64,000 bases of DNA from Bretschneidera sinensis (lineage: Eukaryota; Streptophyta; Magnoliopsida; Brassicales; Akaniaceae), in NCBI GenBank assembly GCA_023935145.1, contig CM043697.1, positions 51,349,501-51,413,500 of the forward strand, given 5' to 3'. Below, piece after piece: positions 10,522-20,577 of the stretch; position 1 is the stretch's first letter, and each line of letters opens with the position of its first letter. The position numbers and the translations under genes were made by a program. The notes under the pieces were generated by a model. It searched no databases. It was not told where the DNA came from and saw only the letters and a list, made by a program, of their open reading frames with translations.

Positions 10522-11388
10522 ACCTTAGAGATACCCAGGTGGTGATCTTCCAAACACTCAAGTCTAGAATGACTTGTAATGATCAGAAATAGAAATAGAA
10601 ATCAAAGAAAAGAAAGAATACAACAATCGTTATCGAGGTTCGGCAATAGCCTACGTCCCCATGAGTTCCTCTGAACTCTCTGCACTAAATCAATGAGTTC
10701 TTACAAGTTTTAGCAACACCCCTTCAAGAATCTCAAGTTCTTGAAGAACCAAAGAAGAGAAGAAAAAAAGTGATAAGAACTATTACAAAGCCCTCTACCC
10801 AATCTATGTTACTCTCTCTTTACAACCAGCCTCTCTTTTGAGATCTATTCTAGTGCCTCTCCTGTGTTTTGTGTTTTTGCACTCTCACACTTGCACTTGA
10901 ATTCTCTTGTATGATGATCATTTGTGTTTACAACTTATATCACATTTATTGAGATTGAAACTAGGTGACCTTTTATATAGTGCACCACTTCTTGACCAAT
11001 CTTGAAGGTTAATATCCACCCTTAGATCTTGAGGACCAATTAACCATAGCCCTACATCAATCCTTAGTGATCTTGTGCGTTTTGAATATGCCCCCACACA
11101 TCTTTCAAAAGGCTGAAGCAAAAGCATCAGGTGTGCCTTCAAGCTGCGGCCTAGAACAGGGCAAGTCGTGGCCTACAGAGGGCTGAAACCACACCATTTA
11201 TCAACCTTGCTAGAGGCCGCAGCCTAGAGTGGCTGAGCCATGGCGCATAGGGCCAGGCCACGGCGCACACTCCCTAGGCCGTGGCGCACATCCCTTCTCC
11301 CATCTTCTGGAGTATCTGGAGGCCGAGACACCAAGACCTGATGCTGAACCTCTTCAAATCTTGTTTAAACCTTAGACAAACACCAACA
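10510..11388 (-). repeat. 5' LTR of Copia-2
   Basis: The LTR is 879 bp, the same length as its partner. A TATA box (CTATATAAAA on the minus strand) lies at 10971-10980. A GC-rich block at about 11145-11300 carries several copies of a motif close to AGGCCGTGGCGCAC. The CCAACA tip at 11383-11388 is followed by the GATAC flank. Confidence 0.95.
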
Positions 11389-11502
11389 GATACCTTAACC
11401 GGACTCTTTGTCACCTCAGGTTCCTTGGGCAGCTCGGCATCACTACTATCTTGACCTTTTTCCACATCCTCTGATTTGTTCATTGTTGGGATGTGTAATG
11501 AC
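11389..11502 (-). pseudogene. Gypsy-1 gag-protease linker
   Basis: The minus-strand frame into this stretch (from 11483) has an acidic, Lys-rich composition (EDVEKGQDSSDAELPKEPEV) like the spacer between gag and protease in Athila-type polyproteins. Copia-2 interrupts it at 11388; the other side resumes at 5185. Confidence 0.55.
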
Positions 11503-12828
11503 TTACCAATTCAAGTCACAATGGCATTCACATTTCTTTTGCGCCATGTGTTGACCATGGGGTGTGGATTGAGCTTGAGAAGGGAACTTACCTCGCTCAT
11601 TCACACTCAAGGAGCTCATCAATTTGGACACTTGGCTCTTTATCTTCTTATTTTCTTCAACAACCTGCATAATCAAAGATTCACATTTTTGGTTAGTCTT
11701 ACCCTGTGCCTCAATAAAAGCATGCAAAATGTCTTCTAAAGGACTCCTAGAAGATGAAGGTGCATGATATCGTGCAGGATATGATCTAGGGGGCTGTGTA
11801 GGCAATTGGTTTTCAGACTTCCAGCTAAAATTAGGGTGATTATGCCACCCCGGATTATAGGTATCAGAGAAAGATGAAAAAGGCTTCTTGTACATACCTA
11901 AGGCATTACATTGTTCTTCATACATCCCTCTCATCTCAGCAAATGTGGGACATTCTTGAGCAAGATGATTTATCCCGCCACACACAAAACATGGTCTAAA
12001 ATAATCTGCATTATTAGCCACGTGTGTTGGCTTTAAGTCCTTAGTCTTTAACACATCTAGTTCCCTAGTGAGCATCTCGACCTTAGCCTTTAGGTTATCC
12101 TCTTCCCTGATATGGTAAATTCCACCACCATTTAGGTTTACTGTAGGGCGTGACCTATTTGTGCTCTCAGTAGCATTAGGTCCAGTCCAAGTGTGAGCTT
12201 CTTCAGCAAGCTCATTGAGGTATTCTATGGCCTCATCAGGATCTTTATGTAAGAACTTACCATTACACATTATCTCCACAAATTGGCGCTCTCTAGGTGT
12301 AAGTCTCGCATAAAAATAGGTCACTAAGCGCCAATTCTCATACCAATGGTGAGGACACATACTCAACAACTCCTTAAATCTCTCCCACAACTGATACAAA
12401 GTCTCATTGTCCTTTTGTGCAAAGGTGGAGATTTGTTTTTTTAAAGCGTTGGTCTTATGTTGGGGAAAGTATTTATTAAAGAAAACCTGAGTCATCTCAT
12501 TCCACGACCCAATAGATCATGGTCTTAGTTAGTATAGCCAACACTCAGCTCTATCATTCAAAGAGAAAGGAAAGAACTTAAGTCTCACAATATCATCAGT
12601 TGCATTTTGACTATGAAAAGTCACAACTACTTCCTCAAACTCCCTAATGTGCACATATAGGTTTTCATTTTCCAAGCCATGGAACGTAGTGAGTAGCTGT
12701 ATCATCCCTGTTTTAAAATCCAGTTGGCGAGTATTAGCTGCAAACATGATGCATGATGGTGTGGCTATGCGTGTAGGGTGGAGGTAATCCTGAAGGGTCC
12801 TAGTGGGTTGATCTCCGTGTTCACTCAT
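11503..12828 (-). pseudogene. Gypsy-1 gag
   Basis: The two minus-strand frames 12529-12828 and 11503-12495 are one gag cut by in-frame stops near 12500-12530, where WLY-stop-LRP-stop-SIGSWNEM can be read. Landmarks are FHGLENENLYVHIREFEEV, FNKYFPQHKTNALKKQI, YFYARLTPRERQFVE (retrotrans_gag domain), then a zinc knuckle CFVCGGINHLAQEC (C-x2-C-x4-H-x4-C) around residue 175 of the longer frame, and a Pro/Ser-rich tail. The start at 12828 fits the family N-terminus. Gag would assemble the cytoplasmic particle. Two nonsense codons make this copy inactive. Confidence 0.9.
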
Positions 12829-13106
12829 TTCTTCAGGACTAGATGGATTGTCAAATAAAGGATTTAAAAGTTTGATTCTGACTCTAGCACAGGCTTATAA
12901 GCAAATCTACCCAAGGCGTCTCTATATCTGTGCAAGCAAGGTAACAAAATAGTAAAAAAAAACTATAAAAAGAAAAAAAGGAAAAAGAAAAAGAAAATAA
13001 TGCAGCAAGCTAAAAGAAGGAACGAAGTTACGGCCTTTACAAACTGCTGAAAAGAAAAACTATCTAGCAGTTCTTCTACCGTCTCCCCGGCAACGGAGCC
13101 AAAATT
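12829..13106 (-). other. Gypsy-1 5' leader and tRNA-Asp primer-binding site
   Basis: Between gag and the 5' LTR lies a short leader. At 13084-13101 the minus strand reads TGGCTCCGTTGCCGGGGA, matching the complement of the plant tRNA-Asp 3' end (TGGCGCCGTTGCCGGGG) with one mismatch. A 5-nt spacer separates it from the LTR edge at 13107. Confidence 0.85.
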
Positions 13107-14682
13107 TAATTACGCCCAAAGAATAACGCGGTAGTTGTAGCACAGCTTTGGGGTATCGATTCCACAAAGGGTCAAATTTAAAGAATAGTAGAAGGAACAA
13201 AGAAACTAAAGAAAAATATTAAATGATTAATGGAGAACAAAGATTAATTTTTAATGCAAATTAAAGAGAAGCAAAGTGACTAACGGAGAAATTACTCATA
13301 TTTGACAAACAGTAAAGCCTCGGGAATCCCTTGCACAAATCTGGTATTTAAATTATTCTTAATTCAATGAATAACTCAATTGGGAACTCAATTCCCAAAA
13401 TTCCCAATCGGAAGGTGTAGATTTATAAACCAAGATTAAACCAAATGTAACCCTTTGAAAAATCATTCACGACTTTTAAAATATGTATATTATTATCACT
13501 ATTGTGAAAATCCAATGACGACAATATACTCAGGAAGCGATATTGCAGCAAAGAATTAAATCAATATAGATAAATAATTTATTCAAACATAATCAAAGAG
13601 CTAATCCATTCAATAGAGAAAGCATGACTGAATCCATAAACAGAATAAATTCTACGATTATTAAGAGAAGAAAACATCACCAATAAATTGAGAATGATAA
13701 AACAAAAGAGTTTTAGTAATTGAAAATCAAATACATAAATTAAAAAATAAACAAAATTACCATCTACTGTGCAAGTTCATCCCTAGCCCCACATGAGAAT
13801 TTAGTTACCCATAAATATAATGGACAACAAAAATCTCAAGAGAAAAATTAGAGCAAACATTAAAGTGCTAAACATTAAACTTTAAAGCTTAAAAGAAATA
13901 AATTAAAACTAACAATACATGGAGAGAGAAATCCCACCCGCAGCTGATGTGCGGTGCTTCCCCCGATTGGTAGCAAAATCCTCCAGATTGCACCCCTTGG
14001 TAGCAAAGCCTCCGAGATTGCCTACCCATTTGATGAAGTGAAATGAGGCTTTTATAGGGGAACTCCATGAGTGCAATGTGTTTCCAATCCGATGTGGGAT
14101 GTGGGATGTAGAATGTGTTTCCAACCGATCTGGGATATGGGATTTAAACCTTCACTTGTCCTTCAAAATTTCTGCCACGCTGAAATCATGCACAACCTGA
14201 CCTTTTGTCTATTAAAACTGCCATAACTTTCTCTAGAAAAATCATATTTATGAGCTTTAAAATTCTCCAGAAAATAGATATCCGAATCTTTCCAGGTATA
14301 TATGGCTCATCTACTGTTTCTTCCTAAATCATTACAGTTTAATCCACAAAATTCATTTTTGCCACGCTGAAATCATGCACAGCCTGACCTTTGTCTACTA
14401 AATCTGCCATAACTTTCTCTAGAAAAATAATATTTATGAGCCGTAAAATTCTCCAAAAAATAGACATCCGAATCTTTTCAAGAATATATGGATTATCTTC
14501 TGGTTCTTCCTGAATCAATACAGTTTAATCCGCAAAAATGACTGATCTGTATTGGTAATTCTGGCAATTTAGTGAAACATTAAAAATCATAGAACTAACA
14601 CAAAATATCAGATTAGGACACAATTAAAGAATTAACAAATGTAAATTAGGGGGCTAAAATATGCAATATTTGGCACTCATCT
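13107..14682 (-). repeat. 5' LTR of Gypsy-1
   Basis: The LTR (1576 bp) is homologous to 1289-2821. The tip bases have mutated slightly (TAATTACG instead of TGATTACG at the left; CATCT instead of CATCA at the right). It has a TATA box at 14050-14058 (minus) and the 187-bp tandem duplication at 14181/14368. An extra short repeat, GATGTGGGAT, occurs near 14090-14110. Confidence 0.92.
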
Positions 14683-14687
14683 GATAC
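14683..14687. repeat. Target site duplication GATAC (right) of Gypsy-1
   Basis: This is identical to 1284-1288. Sequence beyond it resumes Copia-1 at the point where the left flank left off. Confidence 0.9.
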
Positions 14688-15600
14688 CCTTTGTAACTTA
14701 TGCAAAAATTCATGGTCTTTTTTCATATATCTAATGACCCTATGTCCAGCCTCCCAATGATCATTGCTAGGACAACTAGTAAATCTACTTAACCTCCCTA
14801 CAGCAAAAGAAATATCAAGCCTTGTACAAGTTATGACATACATTAAACAACGAATTGCTTTAGCATACTCTAGTTGTGCAATTGCTCTACCCTTATTCTT
14901 AGATAATTTGATACTATTATCAAATGGTGTACTTACATGTGTGCTTTCTAATTGATCAAATTTCTTTATAATTTTCTCAATGTAATGAGATTGTGTTAAA
15001 GTTAGGCTATCATTATCTCTTATGATTTTAATACCTAAAATAACTTCAGGGACACTCATATCTTTCATGTCAAAATTATCTTACAGAAATTTCTTGTTTA
15101 AACTTGTTCTAAGTCAGTACCAAATGTCAACATGTCATCTACGTACAGATATATGATAACACCTTCACCATTAATGAACCTACTATATACACAGTTATCA
15201 GATTTATTAATTCTGAAAACATTTGATTGTATTACTTGATCAAATTTATCATGCCACTGTTTTGGGGCTTGTTTAACTCTATATAAAGACTTAACTAACT
15301 TGCATACTTTATGCTCTTGTCCCTTAACTACAAAACCTTTAGGTTGTCTCATATACACTTCTTCCTCTAATTCATCATTCAAGAATGTTGTTTTAACTTC
15401 CCATTGTTGAATTTCAAGCTTATATATGGAAGCTAATGCAATAAGCATTCCGATTGTGGTTATCATTGCAACTGGTGCATAGGTGTAAAAATAATCAACA
15501 CCTTCTTTTTGTGTAAATCCCTTAGCCACTAACCTTGCTTTGAATTTATTAACTGTACAATCCACTTTTAATTTTCTTTTCAAAATTCACTTGCATCCAA
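14688..15600 (-). pseudogene. Copia-1 reverse transcriptase and start of RNase H
   Basis: The segment 15098-15583 (minus) has FKARLVAKGFTQKEGVDY, the fingers/palm start, YMRQPKGFVVKGQEHKVCKL, and IYLYVDDMLTFG with the catalytic YVDD. The segment 14646-15068 continues with MKDMSVPEVILGIKI, the copia thumb, then the connection region SYAVGRLSRFTSCPS-like sequence, and is cut by Gypsy-1 at 14687; its last residues and stop come from the Gypsy-1 LTR and are not native. Stops near 15070-15095 interrupt the junction. It is paralogous to 53190-53960 in Copia-3. Confidence 0.88.
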
Positions 15601-16450
15601 TGGGTTTGGAACCCGTGGAAGGTCCACCAATTTCTAGGTTTTGTTCCCCATTATGGAGTCCATTTCATCATTTATGGCCTCCTTCCAAAATGCAATATCT
15701 TGAGACTTTATAGCCTCTTCATAAGTTTGTGGATTAGAGTCAATATTCAAGACAATTTGAATAGAATTACTCAATGAGTTCATAGTTCCTTATACCAAAT
15801 ACATGTAAAAATCGGGTCCATGCGTCTTAGGAGTCTTAACTCTTTTGCTCCTTCTAAGTTCAACTTCATTTTCATCAACTTCCTTCCTTGAACTTTTTTC
15901 TTGTCCATTACTATCCAAAACAGTCTTAGGAAGTGTCTTGAACCTATTTTCATCGAAAATAGCATCCCTAGATTCAATGATGGAATTTATTGAATAATAA
16001 TTATTTGGTTCCACCACCATGAATCTATAAGCTTTACTATGAAATGTGTATCTGAGGAAAATACATTATATTCCTCTTTCACCCAAATTCTTCCTTTTAA
16101 GTTCAGGAACTCTAACTATAGCTTTACAACCCCACACCTTAAGGTTGTCTAGATTAGGCTTCCTATTCTTCCATAACTCATAATGTATTACTCTGTTTCT
16201 TTTTGTAGGGACTCTATTTAAAATGTGATAAGCCGTTAAAAGTGTTTCTCCCCAAAACCAATGTCCTAGACTACAGTTGAAAGCATGGCATTAACCAACT
16301 CTTTTATAGTTCTATTTTTTCTCTCTGCTATACCATTTTTCTATGGTGTATAAGGGACAGTGATCTCATGAATTATTCAATGAGGCTAAAAATAGGTTTG
16401 ATCATAATACTCGCCTCTCATATCAGTTCTAAGACATTTAATCCTATTGT
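15601..16450 (-). pseudogene. Copia-1 integrase C-terminal region
   Basis: Two overlapping minus frames (15780-15977 and 15790-16020) cover the segment after the integrase core. SIIESRDAIFDENRFK is the conserved RDVIFDE-type motif, and a Glu/Lys-rich linker with RRSKRVKTPKTHGPDFY precedes RT. Between 16030 and 16450 the conserved RAFGC-like and core parts remain only as frameshifted pieces. Copia-3 carries the equivalent at 54269-54800. Confidence 0.75.
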
Positions 16451-16454
16451 CACA

Positions 16455-16660
16455 CTAAAGTTCTACTTCATTCTTAATAAAAGAAAAACTATGCATAGCT
16501 TTATCATTAGAATGTAACAAATAAACATAACAATATCTTGTACAATCATCTATAAAAGTTACAAAATATTTTTTTCTTCCTAAAGAAGGTGTAGTGTGCA
16601 TATCATATAAATCACTATGAATTAAATCTAAAATTTCTTTGAACACTTGAAAATGATTTT
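16455..16660 (-). pseudogene. Copia-1 integrase core start
   Basis: The 63-residue minus frame reads LDLIHSDLYDMHTTPSLG then KYFVTFIDDCTRYCYVYLL, the first third of the copia integrase catalytic core with its first catalytic Asp in HSD and the FIDD strand. It ends at NEVEL, where the following catalytic part is in another frame towards 16440. Copia-3 carries the same part at 54854-55156, expanded by a microsatellite. Confidence 0.85.
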
Positions 16661-16689
16661 CTAGTATTTTTAGTAAGCATACATGTTCT

Positions 16690-17225
16690 GCAATTTTCCA
16701 TGGTTATATCAAATTTTGGAAGTAAATCTAACTTTATCATATCATTTAATCGTCTAGCATTTACATGTCCTAAATGATTATGTCAAAGTAAAGCAAAACA
16801 TTCAACAATATAAGTAGAAATCATATTCGTATTATTAATATTGAGTTTAAACATCCCTTCATACATATATCTTTTCCCAACAAAAATACATCCCTTAGAG
16901 AATACAAACTTATTAGCCTCAAATACAAGCTTAAACCCAATTTTTTTCAAGAGGCTACCAGAAACTAAATTCTTCCTAATTTTAGGTACATGGTACACAT
17001 CAGTGAGGCTGACAGTCTTTACAGAATTGAACTCTAGTTGCATTTTTTCCTTTACAGTGGCTGAATTTTCCATGTACAAGAAAGTACGATCAGTCATTGC
17101 TTCATAGTTCTTAAAGAACTTATTTTCCTTGCAAACATGTCTCATTGCATAAGAATCAATCCACTAAGCTTCATTGTCCTAAAAAACATTTGCTTCAAAA
17201 ATCACAGCCACAAATTCTTGTGGTG
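16690..17225 (-). pseudogene. Copia-1 protease and gag-pre-integrase region
   Basis: The minus frame 16783-17145 (120 residues) has [27 protein letters not shown], and the ending [18 protein letters not shown], which is the copia protease with its downstream connection. The catalytic DSG lies just upstream at about 17150-17165 but is degraded (a stop and a changed residue); in Copia-3 it reads WIDSGGMRHVC. The zinc-binding part continues below 16780 in another frame (GHVNARRLNDMIK-like). Confidence 0.8.
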
Positions 17226-17229
17226 TTTT

Positions 17230-18014
17230 TCCCTTTTTTCTTCTGCAAACGACAATATCTATTGAAATGCCCCAGTTTCCCATAATTGAAGCAGAAACTC
17301 TTAGTTTTCTTAATCTTAGAAAACTCTGCTAGTTAGTTCTTTCTCTTGTGAGATTCTTGAGAGTGCTTCTTTGAAGTCTCTCATTCTTTTACCGTATTTA
17401 TTTTGGAGAGGGCTCTTTCCTTGCCTTCTTTTTGCAAGTCCTCCTCAATACAAAGATGGTTGCCTAACTTCTCAAGAGTGAGGTCTTCCTTTTGGTGCTT
17501 CAGACGATTCTTGAAATTCTTCCACAAATCAGGCAATCTGTCAAAAATGGTTGTGACCGTTATGGTCTCATCCATTTTCAGATTATGATGAGTAAATTGA
17601 TCTAATATTGTTTTAATCTCATTATATTGATCCATAATACTATGAGTATCAACTGATTTAAAATTATTAAACTTTGTAATAATATAACACTTGTTGCATC
17701 CTCCTTCATGTACCTTACATGCAGTGTGTCCCACAACTCCTTTGCCGTATTGATATTGTGGTTGGCATCAAAAAGATTGTTGGATATGGCATTCAGGATA
17801 TGACCTTTGCAAATTTCATCATCCTGATCCCATTTTTGTCGATCTCTTGTCTGAGAAATTGGTTGGTCCTTAGAGAATTGATGACATAATATACCTGAAG
17901 TGATGTCAAGAAGAAGAACATCTTCTTCTACCAGCAATAAAAATTCCCTCCATCGAATCACTCCAACTTGTTGAAGTCCAGCGCAATATCTCTTAAAGAA
18001 CTCAAGGTAGTCAT
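17230..18014 (-). pseudogene. Copia-1 gag
   Basis: The minus-strand start ATG at 18012-18014 opens MTTLSSLRDIALDFNKLE, the usual N-terminus of this copia gag family. A stop follows at once, and the continuation is read in 17602-17961 (QTRDRQKWDQDDEICKGHIL, typical UBN2 gag) and 17381-17734 (FDRLPDLWKNFKNRLKHQKEDLTLEKLGNHL). The zinc-knuckle zone lies about 17230-17300, where FCFNYGKLGHF-like residues can be made out with damage. At least two frameshifts are needed, so the copy is dead. Copia-3 has lost about 385 bp of the equivalent region. Confidence 0.85.
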
Positions 18015-18099
18015 TTTGATAAACAAGTAATTAAACCTTAAGATTGTTGAATTTAGATGGGGAAAATATTGCTGAAAAAGTGGGATGTTTATGAAAATA

Positions 18100-18134
<35 letters not shown>

Positions 18135-18193
18135 CTTCAAGGGGTGACTAGGTCACTTTCCTTAAGGTTTAATTCGCTCATTACAGTGCAAGA
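18015..18193 (-). other. Copia-1 leader with (GA)n microsatellite
   Basis: This is non-coding leader upstream of gag. It includes a pure GA/TC run at 18105-18131 that is far shorter in Copia-3 (near 56293). Homology to Copia-3 ends at about 18193, marking the breakpoint with Gypsy-2. The 5' LTR and primer site are missing. Confidence 0.75.
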
Positions 18194-19015
18194 GGTTACC
18201 GGCGAATTTCCTCTAAAATACAATGAAGCTCTGATGTTATTCTGCACTTTGCACTTTGTGCTTGTTATGACACCCAATCATAGGGTGGATATGCCTAAGC
18301 CAAAGGAGTTCAAGGGCATCCGAGCTGCAAAGGATATGGATAACTTTCTTTGGGGGATGGAGCAATATTTCTGAGTGATGAACATCTTGGAGGATGTAAC
18401 CAAGGTAAACACAACCTCTATATATCTTGTTGATATTACTTTATTGTGGTGATGACGTAGGTGTGCGGGTGTTACCATTGTTACGTGGGAAGAATTCCAA
18501 AGGGAATTCCGCTAATAGTTCTATCCAAAGTATGTAGAAGATGAGGCATGACCCACACTGCGAAGGCTCCCCCAACTTGGGGAAGTACGGGAGTATGTGC
18601 GAGAGTTTTCGGAACTTATGCTCTAAATTTCTGATCTTTGAGAGATGGAGGCTCTCTTCTCCTTCATGGATGGCCTCAAACCATAGGCCAAGCAAGAGTT
18701 GCAAAGAAAGGGTGTCCAAGACCTCACCTGAGCCATGTCCGTGTTGAAATCTTTGGTGGAGTTCAAGAAACAAGAGAAATTTGACTCCTCCAAGAACAAG
18801 GGTAAAGGTGGGGGAGACAAAGACAAGTATCAGAAGGGTGGTCCAGGGAAACCACCCATTCACAAGTGGAAGTCCGCCAAGGAAGGAGACAAAAAGAAAG
18901 AGCCATTAACATGCTCTTGTGTAAGGGTCCTCATCGAGTGCGGGATTTCTCAAAAAGAACCAAGCTCTCTGCCATTGCTAAGGAAAAAGGGGAAACAGAG
19001 AGAATGAAGCGGAAG
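18194..19015 (+). pseudogene. Gypsy-2 gag
   Basis: The reading MPKPKEFKGIRAAKDMDNFLWGMEQYF is the start of the chromovirus retrotrans_gag domain. It continues across stops and shifts as LLWWRR (18440 area), WEEFQREF, VREYVREFSELM and FSFMDGLKP, the standard landmarks in order. An open C-terminal piece (18735-19007) has VEFKKQEKFDSSKNKGKGGG, a basic linker. A canonical CCHC knuckle is not visible; CSCVRVLIECG about 18915 may be its remnant. Several stop codons interrupt it. Confidence 0.85.
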
Positions 19016-19099
19016 TAAGAATGTTGGCTTGAGTAGCTCAAACATTGGTTAGAACCCAATGCCCCAAAAACCAAAGGGTTCACCCTTAAGCTTGGCTTT

Positions 19100-19610
19100 A
19101 TCATGCTTAACTTAATCAAAGCCAAAAGGTTTGGCAAGCGGAAAGGGCTCATGTTTACAAACATCATGGTGGTTGGCACCAAGGTTAGTGCTTTTATAGA
19201 CATTGGGGTTTTCGATCTCTTTTTGTCCAAGGAAATGTCCAAGAGATTAAGCCTTAAGGTGGAGAAAGGCAATGGGTGGATCAAGACAGTCAATTCCAAA
19301 GAAATTCCGACAATGGGTGTAGCACAAGGGGTGGAGCTACAACTAAGAGATTACAAAGGCAAGGAAACTCTTGAGGTAATCCCACTTGATGATTATGACT
19401 TTGTAATTAGGTTAGATTTCCTCGATCGGATTAATGCTTTGCTAGTGCTATTTGCCAACTGTGTGTACATCCTTGATTCTCGGTGCCAATGCCTCGTGTC
19501 GATAAGACGAGACTCTGGCCAAGCTAACCGGGTTTTATCGGCAATCCAACTAGCTAAGGGGGTGAGAAAGGATAAAGTCATATACTTGGCCACGTTGAAA
19601 CATGAGTAGG
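19100..19610 (+). pseudogene. Gypsy-2 protease
   Basis: The 168-residue frame has VSAFIDIGVFDLFLS, the protease active-site region in which the usual D-T-G-A has become D-I-G-V, then KTVNSKEIPTMGVAQGVELQL and LDDYDFVIRLDFLDRINAL, the conserved LG.D(W/F)L strand. The altered active-site Thr and Ala would be expected to abolish activity. After LATLKHE the frame stops, and the next recognisable sequence is integrase. Confidence 0.8.
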
Positions 19611-19669
19611 TCCTAGAGTTAAAGGAAGAGACTCATCTTAAGGTACTTAAGCTTTTAGAGTCCATTGTT

Positions 19670-20340
19670 AGTGATCGGGATGGATGGTTCATGGCACGGT
19701 TCTGGACAGAATTGTTCAAGTTGCTTGGATCGGATCTAAATTTCTCCACTAGTGTCCACCCCCAAATCGACAGACAGACTGAGAGGGTGAATGCTTTGTT
19801 AGAGATATACCTCCGACATTATGTGAGTGCCTCGCAACGAGATTGGCCAAAGTTACTAGATGTGGCTCAGTTTTCCTATAATTTACAAAGAAGTGAGGCC
19901 ACCAGCCAAAGTGCCTTTGAGATTGTGATGGGACGGCAGCCTCCCACTCTGAGTACTATTGCTATGGGATACACAGAGTCAACTCCGACAGCCTATAAGT
20001 TTGCCAAGGTGTGGCAAGAGTAAACCGATTTGGCTCGAGTTTGCCTACACAAGGCAGCCAAGCGTTCCAAGAAGTGGGCTGATCGTAAGATACAGGATGT
20101 GTAGTACCAAGGGGGGGATTTTGTGCTTGTGAAGCTACATTTGATACTTTGCACCAAGGGTATCCATAAGGCATTGGTACATAGATATGAGGGGCCTTTC
20201 AGAGTTCTTAGAAGGGTTGACAATGTGGCCTACAAACTTGAGCTACCATCCAAGCTCAAGGTGCACCCGGTCTCCTATATGAGTATGTTGAAACCATTCC
20301 ATGAAGATCAAAATGATCTAGATCGAGATAAGTCACAGTA
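19670..20340 (+). pseudogene. Gypsy-2 integrase core, C-terminal half
   Basis: The frame starts SIVSDRDGWFMARFWTELF, containing the second catalytic Asp of the core, then TSVHPQIDRQTERVNALLEIYLRHYV, where the catalytic Glu is in QTERVN. It continues to QFSYNLQRSEATSQSAFEIVMG and a C-terminal strand region (GPFRVLRRVDNVAYKLELP, VHPVSYMSMLKPF, 20123-20341), interrupted by stops near 20023 and 20103. The integrase N-terminal zinc domain and first Asp are missing. It lies immediately before the chromodomain. Confidence 0.9.
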
Positions 20341-20577
20341 AGCCCCTATAGGAGTTAGGGTCTCTTATGATCGAGACATTGAGAGTATACTGGCCGATCA
20401 AGTTTTAAGACGAAAGAACTACAAGCTGAGGCATGAGTACTTGATACAATGGAAGGGACAACCCGATAGTGAGACTAGTTGGGAACCAGCTGAGGCCTTG
20501 TGGCAATTTCAGGCGAAGATCGACTAGTTTCGTATCGAGAGTGCGACGATGCCGTCACCAGATTGAGTGGGGGAGAA
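20341..20577 (+). pseudogene. Gypsy-2 chromodomain and polypurine tract
   Basis: After a TAA at about 20341 the reading continues as IESILADQVLRRKNYKLRHEYLIQWKGQ then ETSWEPAEALWQF, a classic chromodomain: three beta strands with the Y-L-I-Q-W-K-G core and the S-W-E-P motif. In chromoviruses this domain at the end of integrase directs insertion to particular chromatin. The purine-rich GAGTGGGGGAGAA at 20565-20577 abuts the LTR. Confidence 0.88.

Larger units (their letters stand above)
5191..11388 (-). mobile_element. Copia-2: Ty1/copia retrotransposon nested in Gypsy-1
   Basis: This 6198-bp minus-strand element is bounded by two LTRs of exactly 879 bp (5191-6069 and 10510-11388) with TGTTGG/CCAACA tips. 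The domains in order from right to left are gag, gag-pre-integrase, integrase, RT and RNaseH, the copia order. The primer-binding site beside 10510 matches initiator-Met tRNA. It lies between gag and protease of Gypsy-1, and outer sequence resumes on both sides. The coding region is broken in many places, so the copy is dead. Confidence 0.95.
1289..14682 (-). mobile_element. Gypsy-1: Athila/Tat-like Ty3/gypsy element lacking RT and integrase
   Basis: This minus-strand element has two long LTRs (1289-2821 and 13107-14682), a tRNA-Asp-type primer-binding site at 13084-13101, a polypurine tract at 2822-2836, and a perfect 5-bp GATAC duplication. It keeps gag (11503-12828) and a protease region (4379-5185, interrupted by Copia-2). 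The sequence then passes from just after protease straight to the 3' untranslated region; no RT, RNaseH or integrase is present. It is therefore a non-autonomous derivative. It sits inside the RNaseH region of Copia-1 and hosts Copia-2. Confidence 0.92.
1..18193 (-). mobile_element. Copia-1: Ty1/copia retrotransposon, split by Gypsy-1
   Basis: This is a minus-strand Ty1/copia element. Its 3' part (partial LTR, polypurine tract, RNaseH end) lies at 1-1288 and its 5' part (RT, integrase, protease region, gag, leader) at 14688-18193. The two parts join cleanly if the 1289-14682 insertion and one GATAC copy are removed. The order gag, protease, integrase, RT, RNaseH read on the minus strand is diagnostic of copia. 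The 5' LTR is missing because homology with the sister element Copia-3 stops near 18193, where Gypsy-2 begins. Every domain is broken by stops or frameshifts. Confidence 0.9.

Noticed and set aside
14646..14687. C-terminal tail of the Copia-1 RT frame
   Set aside because: The last residues and the stop are encoded by the Gypsy-1 LTR and the duplicated target, so they are an insertion artefact.
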